From Leyella lascolaii (GTDB lineage Bacteria > Bacteroidota > Bacteroidia > Bacteroidales > Bacteroidaceae): a stretch of DNA of 64,000 nucleotides. The position numbers were made by a program, and so were the translations under genes. Positions within the stretch are counted from its first letter, which is position 1. Every line of letters starts with the position of its first letter. Below the pieces are notes generated by a model that was not told where the DNA came from, ran no database searches, and saw only the letters and a program-made list of their open reading frames with translations. This document shows, in pieces, positions 54,809 through 63,806 of the stretch. Location: assembly GCF_900079775.1 (NCBI RefSeq), contig NZ_LT556050.1:97248-161247 (forward strand), read 5' to 3'.

Positions 54809-54837
54809 CAAATATAACAAATTTATTTTCATTCAAA
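54809..54837 (-). promoter_or_regulatory. Promoter of the M6 protease gene
   Basis: On the minus strand TTTG (54834-54837), 17 bp, TATATTTG (54809-54816). The spacing is slightly short. Confidence 0.55.
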
Positions 54838-54865
54838 AGAAAAAAACAAAAATGCTATCGTTTTG

Positions 54866-54896
54866 TTGGTGTTTATATCAAATTGGATTACCTTTG
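54866..54896 (+). promoter_or_regulatory. Promoter of the OPT transporter gene
   Basis: TTGG (54866-54869), 19 bp, TACCTTTG (54889-54896), about 95 bp before the chosen start codon. It shows that the upstream in-frame Met at 54863 cannot be used from this transcript. Confidence 0.6.
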
Positions 54897-54991
54897 TGCG
54901 AGAAACATTTCATAAGAACACCCTTGTAAGACATTTTTTTATAATTACGGATACTTACGTGACGAACATACAGAACAATAAAAATACAGTT

Positions 54992-56977
54992 ATGACAGAA
55001 AAGGAAAAAGAGGCAGTGAGACTGCCGGAGAACGCGTTCAGAGAACTGAAAGACGGGGAGGAATACCGTCCTGTGATGAATCCGCAAAGGCAATACCCGG
55101 AGGTGAACGCATGGTCTGTGACATGGGGAATACTCATGGCGATAGTCTTCTCGGCTGCTGCGGCATATCTGGGACTGCGCGTCGGACAGGTGTTTGAGGC
55201 GGCAATCCCCATCGCAATAATCGCCGTGGGAGTGTCGACAGCGGCAAAACGCCACAACCCTCTGGGCGAGAACGTCATCATACAAAGCATCGGAGCATGC
55301 TCGGGAGCAGTTGTCGCCGGCGCGATATTCACTCTTCCAGCAATATATATACTTCAGGCGAAGTATCCGGAGATGAGCGCGTCGTTCATCAAAGTGTTCA
55401 TATCGTCACTCCTCGGAGGCATCATCGGCATTCTGTTCCTCATTCCTTTCCGCAAATATTTCGTGAGCGACATGCACGGTAAGTATCCCTTCCCCGAAGC
55501 CACAGCCACCACGCAGGTACTGGTGAGCGGCGCAAAGGGCGGCAATCAGGCAAAGCCGCTGCTCTTCGCCGGACTTGTGGGAGGACTGTATGACTTCATC
55601 GTAGCCACGTTCGGGCTGTGGAACGAGAACTTCACCACACGCATCGTGGGCTTCGGAGAGACGATAGCCGAGAAGGCGAAGCTCGTGTTCAAGGTCAACA
55701 CGGGAGCCGCCGTCTTCGGACTCGGCTATATCGTAGGTCTGAAATATTCGCTCATAATCTGCCTCGGCTCGTTTGCCGTATGGTGGCTCATCATTCCTCT
55801 GATGTCGGTAATATTCCATGACCAGGTCCTCAACGCCTGGAATCCGGCAATAACGGAGACTGTAGGCAGCATGAGTCCGGAAACAATATTCCGCGAATAC
55901 GGCAAAAGCATAGGCATAGGCGGCATCGCCATGGCAGGACTCATAGGCATAATAAAGTCGTGGGACATAATAAAGGGAGCGGTGACACTGGCTGCAAGAG
56001 AGATGAAAGGCAAGAGCGCGGACGACAGCAAGCAGCTCCGCACACAGCGCGACCTGTCGTTCAAGATCATAGCGATAGGCTCGGCAGTGACCCTTCTCGT
56101 GACTTTCATCTTCTTCTGGTTGGGCATCATGGACGGCAACATCAAGTTCGCGGTTGTCGGAATACTGCTTGTGGCGGTGATAGCCTTCCTCTTCACCACG
56201 GTGGCAGCCAACGCCATAGCCATCGTGGGCAGCAATCCTGTATCCGGAATGACACTCATGACGCTCATACTTGCGTCCGTAGTCATGGTGGCAGTAGGAC
56301 TGAAGGGTGTCAGCGGAATGGTAGCGGCACTGATAATGGGAGGCGTCGTGTGCACGGCTCTGTCGATGTCGGGATGCTTCATCACCGACCTTAAGATAGG
56401 CTACTGGCTCGGAACCACTCCGAAGAAGCAGGAGTCATGGAAATTTCTCGGCACACTCGTGTAGGCTGCGACAGTGGGCGGCGTGATGATACTGCTCAAC
56501 AACACATACGGATTCTCCAGCGGACAGCTCGCGGCACCGCAAGCCAACGCCATGGCAGCAGTGATAGACCCTCTCATGAACGGCATAGAGGCACCCTGGA
56601 TACTGTATATCATCGGTGCGATAATAGCCGTAGTGCTCACGCTGATGAAGGTTCCCGCCATCGCCTTCGCGCTCGGAATGTTCATCCCAATAGAGCTTAA
56701 CACCCCGCTGCTGGTAGGAGGTATCGTGAGCTGGTATGTGACATCGCGCTCCAAGAATAAGGAGACAAACAGCAAGCGCGGCGAGAAAGGCACGCTCATC
56801 GCCAGCGGATTCATCGCCGGAGGCGCGCTCATGGGAGTGCTGAGCGCACTGTTGCGCTATCTGGAATTCAACCCGATAAACGAGCAATGGCTTGCCAACC
56901 CGCTGTCTGAGGTATGCTCTCTCATCGCATACGCACTGCTGATAACATATTTCATAAAGGCATCGAAGGCTGAATAA
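54992..56977 (+). pseudogene. OPT-family oligopeptide/siderophore transporter interrupted by an in-frame TAG
   Basis: The frame starts MTEKEKEAVRLPENAFRELK at 54992 and encodes an OPT-family transporter with many membrane helices (VTWGILMAIVFSAAAAYLGLRVGQVFEAAIPIAI, FPEATATTQVLVSG, ANAIAIVGSNPVSGMTLMTL). At codon 491 it meets TAG (56462-56464) between KFLGTLV and AATVGGVMILLNN. The same frame then continues without another stop to 56977, adding the last helices. The intact product would be 661 residues, normal for the family. TCG (Ser) to TAG is a one-base change. Either the gene is freshly broken, the stop is read through, or the base is an error. A separate product could start at the Met at 56474, but that would be only a fragment. 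Confidence 0.85.
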
Positions 56978-56999
56978 GCATTCTCCAAGAGACATGTGG

Positions 57000-57062
57000 C
57001 AGCCCGGCAGAAAAGGAGCTGACTCATCATGACGATGAAGAGGAAGCCTTTCTGCCGGGCTG
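57000..57062 (+). terminator. Long hairpin after the OPT gene
   Basis: CAGCCCGGCAGAAAAGG (57000-57016) pairs with CCTTTCTGCCGGGCTG (57047-57062) around a 30-nt loop, 22 bp after the stop. No T tract follows, so the terminator role is uncertain. Confidence 0.55.
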
Positions 57063-57104
57063 TCTGTCGTATACAGCGCAGCCGAACACGTATGTTAGGA
57101 CTGA

Positions 57105-57165
57105 TATTAACCCCAAACGGTCATTGTTACATAATGCTTTAACCCGAATAGGCGTTCAAATACGG
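57105..57165 (+). repeat. Isolated R3-like end sequences
   Basis: TTAACCCCAAACGGTCATT (about 57108-57126) and TTTAACCCGAATAGG (about 57140-57154) both match the terminal repeat of the R3 hairpin element in the same orientation, without the hairpin body. They may be remnants. Confidence 0.45.
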
Positions 57166-57687
57166 TTCGGAATAAATGCTGAACGGAAAGTAAAAAATCT
57201 TTACATTTATTTTCTTCAAAACAGAAACGACGAAGGCGCACAGCCGCCTCCATACGGGCGTCTCATCTCTTCAGAAATGCGGCATACCCCGCACAATGTT
57301 CCGTAAAACTCTCCGGAATGTCCCTATCATTGCTCTTCCGACGCACGACTTCACCGCTTCCGGCATCTTCCGGAAGGCGTGTCATGCTGCGGAAGAGCCT
57401 TTATCATGCACCGGAAAAGGCTCTTCCGGAGTACGGAAAAGGCTTTCCCGCACCGCAGAAAAGCCATTTCTGTATGACATGAGAGTCTATCCGAAAGAAT
57501 GATTCATGCAACATCCTGATATCCAATATATTATATCTACCCTCCAAAATATCGCTTATTTTGAGCCACAATCCATCTTTTACGTCTCCACGCGATTCTC
57601 ATAGAGTTGACGTTATACTAATACCCGCCATTCCTCCACACTTTCTCACCTCCTCACTCTCCCACCCTCACCACGCTTCCGGCTCAT
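57166..57687. other. Convergent intergenic region without a gene
   Basis: Between the OPT gene and the helicase gene. It contains the R1 array at 57366-57475; the remaining sequence, including the AT-rich part after 57500, shows no family-like frame. No clear terminator of the helicase gene is visible. Confidence 0.5.
57366..57475 (+). repeat. 22-bp repeat array, family R1, five units
   Basis: Aligned core positions at 57376, 57397, 57419, 57441 and 57463, with one 21-bp and three 22-bp steps. Cores include GGAAAAGGCTCTTCC and GGAAAAGGCTTTCCC. It lies in a convergent gap, like the array at 8258. Confidence 0.83.
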
Positions 57688-60390
57688 TCACGACCCGAAC
57701 AGTTTCTGAAGAGGCATCATGAAACGTGTGAGATACTGCCTGTGAGGCTCGTTGTGCCAGTCGCGCCTCGTGGTGCAATAAGACACATACAAGCGTCGTC
57801 TTGCCCGCGAGATAGCCACATAGAACTTTCTCGCGTCCTCCGCAAGCATCTCGGGATTGTCCCGGCTGTAGAAGTTGGGAATCCTTCCCTCTATCGCATC
57901 GAAGACAATCACATTGTCGAACTCGAGTCCCTTCGCCTTGTGTATGGTTGTGACGAATATGCGTTCCTTGAGACTTGCACTGTTGCAAAGGTCAGCCTCC
58001 TTGAAAGTGTTTATCTCCATCATATACCGTGCGAGCTGTTCGGCAAGCGAGGGATAAGCAGACGAGTCGATGACATCGGCAGAGAGGAAATCCGAGATAT
58101 ATCTTATGTTTGGCACGGGAAGTATGGTTTCGTTTTCCAAAAGACTGTTGTAAAAGCGCATCATCTCGTCAACGAGCACCGGACGTCCGCCATTCAGGTC
58201 GCGACGCACCATCATATCCCGTGCCCGCCGATGGAAATCGGCATACCTGCGGCGCAACGCAGCCACATAGCCTGCGACCCTGCGGTCGCTCAGGAAACGC
58301 CCCTGCTCAGCCAGCATGTCGCGAGCCTTGGCGTAGCAATGGTTCACCACGCTGCACGTGGCAGCCACATCCTCGTCGGCAAGATGCGAGTTGCTGCCCT
58401 CGAGACCGAGTGCCGCAAGCAGGTATTTGAGCTTGTGCTCCTTCAGTTCCGGTTCAATGAGTCTCACAAGGCGGAGCGAGTCGAGACATCGGGGACACCG
58501 CCGCCGCAGCTCCACACCGCTGCCACACCTCTTCAGATTGTTCTCAAGAATGTTGTAATCGTAACCGGCGTTATGCCCGAGAAGCACGCTGTCGCCCACA
58601 TAGTCGATGAACATGAGCAACGCCTCTTTCCTGTCGAGCAGCTCGTGGCGGCTCATCTCCTCTATCACCGGATTCTCCACGTCGCCCAGCATGCGCGGTA
58701 TCTCCCTGTCGGTGGCGATGAAGAGCGACAGAGCCGAGCCTTCCACTATCTGCCCGTGTCTCATCCTCACCGCAGCAATCTGCACGATGTCGTCCTCGAA
58801 GACATTGAGTCCGGTGGTCTCGGTGTCGAACACCACGATGTCTGACTCATCATATACGGACACGAACTCCTGCAGATATGTGCCGGTGCCGTCATATTCC
58901 ACGAGGTCGGCAGGAGATATGCCGCGGTCGAGCAGAGCCCTTACAAACCTGCGTGCCGTGGCGTTCTGCGCGAAGACCTTCAGTCCCTTAAGCAACCGCG
59001 CCCACGCGATGAAGTTGTTGCCGTTGGCAAGTATGTTGAGATGAGCGAGCAGAAGCTTCACCTCCGGAGACGAGAACAGGTCGGAACCCGACACCTTGAA
59101 ATGGCTCGTTCCGTGCTCCGTGAGCTCCGCGCTTATGAGGTCGGCGTCGCGGTTGGCATTCACTATGACGGCGGTGGTCTGACCGGCGTATCTGTCGGAC
59201 AGCGTTTCAGCAGCCTGCGCCACGTCCCTCACCTCAGTGTCATAGTTCTCGCTGGTGAGTATCTTCAGCTCGTCTCCGTCACGGGGAACGTCGTAGCTGT
59301 GCACAGGCAGCAGACCGGCGTCTATGCCAAGAACCTTTGACGCATACGTGTTGAACACCTCAAGCATGTAGGCTGGCGACCTGTGGTTGACGTTGAGATG
59401 ATGTACGTTGCCCTCACAGCGGCTCTTCAGCATCGCGAGCGTCTCGGTCTTGGCTCCCATGAACGAGAATATGGCTTGCTGCCCGTCACCGAGATACATC
59501 ACCGCCAGTGGACTGTCGCCTCCCAGCTCATCGATTATGGCGAGCTGAAGACGGTTGAGGTCCTGCACCTCATCCACCTGAATCCACGGATAACGCTTGT
59601 ATTTCCCGTCGCTGTCAGCCCTCAGCGAGTCGTATGTCATCACAAGAAGGTCCTCGAAATCGAGAAGTCTGTTGGCACGCTTATACTCTTCATACTGACG
59701 CGCGAGCGACATCTTGCGCAACAGGGTGGCTATCATGGCTCTCGTGCCGTAATCGTATCCGTCGCCGTTGGAGGCGTCGCGATAGAACGAGGTGTTGTCA
59801 TATATATCGGTCATTCCCTTTGCATCGAACGCCATTCGCTGCACTTCGCATATCTTGCGCAGAGCGCTTATGTCCTCCATCCTGAGACACTCGGGATGTA
59901 TGCGCAGGCTTTTGGGATGACCGTGTCTTATCTGATGCATGAGAACGGAGAGCTGCATCACCTCCGCATACTCCCTTCGGCGGCGGTTGTTCATGGTTAT
60001 GTCGTACTCGTCGTCGCCCATTATACGCGCCAGTATGCTCAGAGCGTCCTCATCGTCTATGACAGACGACTCTGCCGCCACAACCCCGTTGGAGAAAAGA
60101 AAACGCGAGCAGAACCTGTGAACATTACCCACATAGACGTTGCGGGCGTCCTCGTCGGCAATGTTCGCGCTTATTCTCTCCGCCATGCCGCGTGCAGCCC
60201 GGTTGGTGAAAGTGAGGCAGAGCATGTCGTCGAAAGCCACTCCCTTCTCATGCGCCCTGCGTATGCGCTCGGTGAGAATCTGTGTCTTGCCACATCCCGG
60301 AGGAGCAAGCACGAGATGGATGCCGCTCTGCGCTTCGATCACCTGTCGCTGGCACTCGTCAGGCACCCACTCTTTCCTGTTTTCATTCAT
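57688..60390 (-). CDS. UvrD-like superfamily 1 helicase with an inserted DnaQ-type 3'-5' exonuclease domain
   Basis: The 900-residue protein has the helicase Walker A APPGCGKT near 29-36, LTFTNRAARGM, DEVQDLN near 273-279 and GDGQQAIFSFMGA. The last helicase motifs come only near the end: VTTIHKAKGLEFDNVIVFDA (about 813-832) and FYVAISRARRRLYVSY. Between them, at about 518-690, sits a DEDDh exonuclease: VVFDTETTGLN (ExoI), GHNAGYDYNIL (ExoII) and HLADEDVAAT (ExoIII). One chain thus combines DNA unwinding and 3'-5' digestion, probably in repair. The frame continues to 60423, but that part lies in the nagB terminator, so the Met at 60390 (MNENRKEWVPDE) is preferred. Confidence 0.88.
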   Translation of the reverse strand: MNENRKEWVPDECQRQVIEAQSGIHLVLAPPGCGKTQILTERIRRAHEKGVAFDDMLCLTFTNRAARGMAERISANIADEDARNVYVGNVHRFCSRFLFSNGVVAAESSVIDDEDALSILARIMGDDEYDITMNNRRRREYAEVMQLSVLMHQIRHGHPKSLRIHPECLRMEDISALRKICEVQRMAFDAKGMTDIYDNTSFYRDASNGDGYDYGTRAMIATLLRKMSLARQYEEYKRANRLLDFEDLLVMTYDSLRADSDGKYKRYPWIQVDEVQDLNRLQLAIIDELGGDSPLAVMYLGDGQQAIFSFMGAKTETLAMLKSRCEGNVHHLNVNHRSPAYMLEVFNTYASKVLGIDAGLLPVHSYDVPRDGDELKILTSENYDTEVRDVAQAAETLSDRYAGQTTAVIVNANRDADLISAELTEHGTSHFKVSGSDLFSSPEVKLLLAHLNILANGNNFIAWARLLKGLKVFAQNATARRFVRALLDRGISPADLVEYDGTGTYLQEFVSVYDESDIVVFDTETTGLNVFEDDIVQIAAVRMRHGQIVEGSALSLFIATDREIPRMLGDVENPVIEEMSRHELLDRKEALLMFIDYVGDSVLLGHNAGYDYNILENNLKRCGSGVELRRRCPRCLDSLRLVRLIEPELKEHKLKYLLAALGLEGSNSHLADEDVAATCSVVNHCYAKARDMLAEQGRFLSDRRVAGYVAALRRRYADFHRRARDMMVRRDLNGGRPVLVDEMMRFYNSLLENETILPVPNIRYISDFLSADVIDSSAYPSLAEQLARYMMEINTFKEADLCNSASLKERIFVTTIHKAKGLEFDNVIVFDAIEGRIPNFYSRDNPEMLAEDARKFYVAISRARRRLYVSYCTTRRDWHNEPHRQYLTRFMMPLQKLFGS

Positions 60391-60401
60391 ATATGCTGTA
60401 T

Positions 60402-60437
60402 AAAAAAAAACGACCGTCACCATCGGGGTGACGGTCG
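60402..60437 (-). terminator. Terminator of the nagB transcript
   Basis: On the minus strand CGACCGTCACC and GGTGACGGTCG form an 11-bp stem (60411-60437) followed by nine T residues (60402-60410). It ends transcription coming from nagB just before the helicase gene. Confidence 0.88.
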
Positions 60438-60446
60438 TTACACGAT

Positions 60447-60652
60447 GTTTAAACCCGAATCGGTCATCAGACTTCCATTCTTATTTCGTGCTGCTGTCAG
60501 CCGTATTGCATTCAGCTTTATCGAAGATGTAGCGGGCTACATCGGGGAAAAGCTGTATACAAGACGACGGCAGCAATGCGGAAGAAGAGTGAAGATCTGA
60601 CAATAAACCTTAAATGTACAATCGGCGTTCTAATGACCGATTTGGGTTAAAG
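60447..60652 (+). repeat. Long-hairpin element (family R3) between nagB and its terminator
   Basis: The ends are TTAAACCCGAATCGGTCATC and CTAATGACCGATTTGGGTTAA. The middle again folds on itself: CAGCTTT pairs with AAAGCTG, and GATGTAGC-GG-GCTACATC forms the tip. The CAGCTTT/AAAGCTG arm replaces TTCTG/CAGAA of the array copies, another paired change. The right end reaches into nagB: its TTAA supplies the nagB stop codon (60647-60649, minus strand). Confidence 0.87.
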
Positions 60653-61438
60653 ATTGTTTTTCTCTATGTCCTTGAAGTATCGGTAGGTACCTACCTTCAA
60701 CTCGTCGGTGGAAGCCTCGTCACACACTATGATGCCGTGGGGATGCATCTGAAGGGCGCTGATGGTCCACATCTGCGTGACAGGACCCTCCACCGCTGCC
60801 TGCAAGGCGCGTGTCTTGGCATGTCCGTTTACAAGAATCATCACCTCGCGCGCATCCATCACCGTACCCACGCCTACCGTCAGTGCCTGACGCGGCACCT
60901 TATTGATGTCGTTGTCGAAGAATCTGGAGTTGGCTACGATGGTATCCGTGGTGAGAGTCTTCACCCTTGTGCGGGAAGAGAGCGAGCTGCCAGGCTCGTT
61001 GAACGCGATGTGCCCGTCAGGTCCTATGCCGCCCACAAACAGGTCAATTCCGCCTGCCTCTCTTATCATCTCCTCATATCGGAGGCACTCTTCCTCAAGA
61101 TTTGAGGCATTGCCGTTGAGTATGTGAATGTTTTCTTTGGGACAGTCCACGTGGTCGAAAAGATTGCGTGCCATAAACGAATGGTAGCTTTCCGGGTGGC
61201 TCTCTGGCAGTCCTACATACTCGTCCATATTGAATGTCACCACATTCCTGAAGGACACACGCCCCTGTGCGCACGCCTCGGCAAGCGCCCTGTACATGCC
61301 TTCAGGTGACGAACCTGTGGGTAAGCCCAGCACAAACTTGCGTCCGCCTTCCGGTTTATAGCTGTTTATACGCTCTATCACATGCTCAGCCGCCCACCGC
61401 GACATACTCTCATAATCCTGTTCTATTATTACTCTCAT
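60647..61438 (-). CDS. nagB: Glucosamine-6-phosphate deaminase
   Basis: The 263-residue protein converts glucosamine-6-phosphate to fructose-6-phosphate and ammonia. The family residues are visible: Asp72 in [21 protein letters not shown], and Asp141, His143 and Glu148 in [31 protein letters not shown] is the N-terminal phosphate-binding loop. It is 77 bp downstream of the GH20 hexosaminidase gene on the same strand, so released N-acetylglucosamine could feed it. Its stop codon lies in the end of an R3 element. Confidence 0.95.
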   Translation of the reverse strand: MRVIIEQDYESMSRWAAEHVIERINSYKPEGGRKFVLGLPTGSSPEGMYRALAEACAQGRVSFRNVVTFNMDEYVGLPESHPESYHSFMARNLFDHVDCPKENIHILNGNASNLEEECLRYEEMIREAGGIDLFVGGIGPDGHIAFNEPGSSLSSRTRVKTLTTDTIVANSRFFDNDINKVPRQALTVGVGTVMDAREVMILVNGHAKTRALQAAVEGPVTQMWTISALQMHPHGIIVCDEASTDELKVGTYRYFKDIEKNNL

Positions 61439-61515
61439 TGTCGTTATATATTATATTTTTTATCGATAGACCTATCTTTCTACTGTCACCTGTGCATATG
61501 CCGGCGACCGTAACG

Positions 61516-63144
61516 TCAGTTATATTCCCACGGCGAGGTTATCCGGTCGGGCCATAAATGCTTGGCATAAGTCAGTTTGTAAAGGTCGTAGAAGTTCACG
61601 AGTCTGTTGAGGCGTTTCAGGAAAGCCTGATAGTCCTTCTTTCCGGAAGTCCACTGCACCTCTGCGAGTGCCGCCATACGGGGCAGAGCCTGATATTCCA
61701 CCTGATTGGGATAAAGCAGATATTCCGCCCATATGTTCGCCTGCACGCCCAGTATGTGCGGTCTGGATGATTCGGAAAGGTTCTCGTCGCACGGCTCAAA
61801 GGCGTAAACTTTCTCCACGGGTATGTATCCTCCGCACAGGGTAGGCTCATACTTTGAGTTCTTCTCGTCTGCCTGACTGTAGTCGAAATAGCAGTGTGAC
61901 GTTGGCGACATTATGACATCGTGACCCGCCTCTGCGGCTATGCGTCCGTGCTTGGTGTCGCGCCAGCTCTGTATTACGGCACTTTGGGAGATGTCTCCGC
62001 CCAATATCTCATCCCATCCTATAATGCGTCTGCCCCGGCTGTTTACGTATTTCTCGATGCGGGAGGTGAAATAGCTCTGCACCTGTTTCACCGTCATGTT
62101 GTTGTCCTCGGCTCTCTTGATGCACTTGGGACATTTCTCCCATACCTCGGTAGGCGTCTCGTCTCCGCCTATATGTATGAGTTTTGAAGGGAAAATCTGC
62201 ATTATCTCGTCAAGGACTCCCTCACAGAAGTCGTATATCTTGTCGTTTCCAACACACAGGACATCCTTATATATGCCCCAGCGATGACCCACCTCGTAAG
62301 GTCCTCCCGTGCATCCGAGCTCAGGATAGGTGGCAAGCGCGGCGAGCATATGTCCCGGCATGTCTATCTCGGGTATCACCGTGACGTAACGCTGGCGGGC
62401 ATATTCCACAATCTCCCGTGCCTGTTCCTGTGTGTAATAGCCTCCGTATGGGATGCTGTCGTCAAGGGCTGTGTTGTAACCTATGACCGTTCCGGAACGC
62501 CGCGAGCCTTTTGTGGTGAGCTCGGGATATTTCTTTATCTCTATGCGCCAGCCTTGGTCATCGCTCAGATGCCAATGGAAAACATTCATGTTGTGCATGG
62601 CGATGAGGTCAATATAACGTTTCACGAATTCGAGAGGGAAGAAATGGCGCGAGCAGTCGAGCATCATGCCTCTGTGGACAAAACGCGGACTGTCGCTTAT
62701 CTTCACCGACGGAAGTCGCACTACCGTTGCCGCGCCTACTGGTAACGACTTGCGCAAGGTCTGCACACCATAGAAAACGCCTTTCGGAGTGCTACCCGCT
62801 ATCGTCACACCTTTCTTATCCACCATAATGGTGTAAGCCTCTTCACCGCTCACTTTCTTGTCGAGCACGAGCCGGATGCCTTTCTTCGCCTTTCCAGGCA
62901 CTACGCTGAGAGTCATTCCTGTGGCATCATTCACATACCTGGCAAGAAACTGTGCGTTACGCTCCATGTCCTTATTCCCTTCCGGGTAGGCGACTGTGGT
63001 TGACGTGGTAAGCTCAAACGGTTTGTCACCGGTCATTGTCACGCTGTTGGGAAGCGGCACTACATTATAGTCTGCCGTCATTACCGGTGCAGCCAGACAC
63101 GGAATAACGGCACATGCTAATAAAATAAAAAAAAGTCTCCTCAT
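61516..63144 (-). CDS. Beta-N-acetylhexosaminidase, GH20, secreted
   Basis: The 542-residue protein has a signal peptide (MRRLFFILLACAVIPCLA), an N-terminal GH20b domain (about 25-150) and the catalytic GH20 barrel. The substrate-assisted pair Asp328-Glu329 is in HIGGDE (324-329), preceded by HWHLSDDQGWRIEIKKYPEL and PEIDMPGH. It removes terminal GlcNAc or GalNAc from glycans such as mucin or N-glycans, in the periplasm. The promoter upstream is strong, and nagB follows, so this is a small amino-sugar utilisation unit. Confidence 0.94.
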   Translation of the reverse strand: MRRLFFILLACAVIPCLAAPVMTADYNVVPLPNSVTMTGDKPFELTTSTTVAYPEGNKDMERNAQFLARYVNDATGMTLSVVPGKAKKGIRLVLDKKVSGEEAYTIMVDKKGVTIAGSTPKGVFYGVQTLRKSLPVGAATVVRLPSVKISDSPRFVHRGMMLDCSRHFFPLEFVKRYIDLIAMHNMNVFHWHLSDDQGWRIEIKKYPELTTKGSRRSGTVIGYNTALDDSIPYGGYYTQEQAREIVEYARQRYVTVIPEIDMPGHMLAALATYPELGCTGGPYEVGHRWGIYKDVLCVGNDKIYDFCEGVLDEIMQIFPSKLIHIGGDETPTEVWEKCPKCIKRAEDNNMTVKQVQSYFTSRIEKYVNSRGRRIIGWDEILGGDISQSAVIQSWRDTKHGRIAAEAGHDVIMSPTSHCYFDYSQADEKNSKYEPTLCGGYIPVEKVYAFEPCDENLSESSRPHILGVQANIWAEYLLYPNQVEYQALPRMAALAEVQWTSGKKDYQAFLKRLNRLVNFYDLYKLTYAKHLWPDRITSPWEYN

Positions 63145-63261
63145 ACTGTATTTAGTTTTCAGTCATTCAGAATCAGGCATCATCACAAGCCGTCGCCCCT
63201 CCTGCTTTTACAACAGCGGCACAATAAATCCATCTCCGGCAAAGTGATGATGAAACAGACA

Positions 63262-63293
63262 CAAAGATAGAAAAAATTTCTTTTGCAGTCAAA
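63262..63293 (-). promoter_or_regulatory. Promoter of the GH20-nagB unit
   Basis: On the minus strand TTTG (63290-63293), 20 bp, TATCTTTG (63262-63269). The leader to the start codon is about 110 nt. Confidence 0.75.
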
Positions 63294-63351
63294 CAAAAGA
63301 ATATATTTCTTCAAATACTGTTAAAGCTACAATCTATAATATATAATAATG

Positions 63352-63625
63352 TGTAATCATTAAGATTCTCTGCATCCATAATATACAGGTTCGGCGCGCA
63401 TAATATAAGATTCCGGCATGTACAATATAGAAGTTCCGAGTGCATAATATAGCATTTCCCCATTCGTAATATAAAATATCCAAGTGCGCGATATAGGATT
63501 CCTCAGCGCGTAATACAGGAGCCATGAACGTGTAATACAGGATTAATGAATGCGTGATACAGGAGCCATGAGCGCGCAATATAGGATTAATGTACGCGTG
63601 ATAATAAAGGCATGAGCGTAAAACT
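63352..63625 (+). repeat. 22-bp tandem array, unrelated to R1, at least 11 exactly spaced units
   Basis: The trinucleotide AAT/GAT of the core GTAATAtAGGATT begins at 63380, 63402, 63424, 63446, 63468, 63490, 63512, 63534, 63556, 63578 and 63600, always 22 bp apart. Weaker units lie at 63355 and 63622. In the last part, units ending GGAGCCATGA alternate with units ending GGATTAATG, giving a 44-bp super-repeat. An 81-codon open frame on the minus strand crosses it but 22 is not a multiple of three, so coding is unlikely. Confidence 0.9.
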
Positions 63626-63806
63626 CCGGCTCAAACAAGCTTTCACACACGCCTTTCAGTTTCTACGCAAAATCAATATTAATTTGCAAATCAATGCTTT
63701 TACCGGTCTTAAAACATCAGATTGAATAATCCGTTAAGCTTCTTTGGTATTTTAAGGAAATACATTTGCATATTTTAGAACAATAGTTCGTTAAATTTTC
63801 CAGGCC
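63626..63806. other. AT-rich spacer, no gene seen
   Basis: Sequence between the 22-bp array and the partial gene at the right edge, AT-rich, with no promoter or repeat that could be assigned with confidence. Confidence 0.4.

Noticed and set aside
56462..56464. Genome-wide TAG reassignment as the explanation of the OPT stop
   Set aside because: Other genes here show normal stop use and no second internal TAG was noticed in a conserved frame; a point mutation or error is simpler.
56474..56977. Independent small membrane protein starting at 56474
   Set aside because: It is in the same frame as the OPT gene and continues its helices directly after the TAG, so it is the separated C-terminus, not a distinct gene.
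63334..63579. An 81-codon minus-strand open frame across the 22-bp array
   Set aside because: Twenty-two is not a multiple of three, so the frame is not repeated in protein, and composition is not protein-like.
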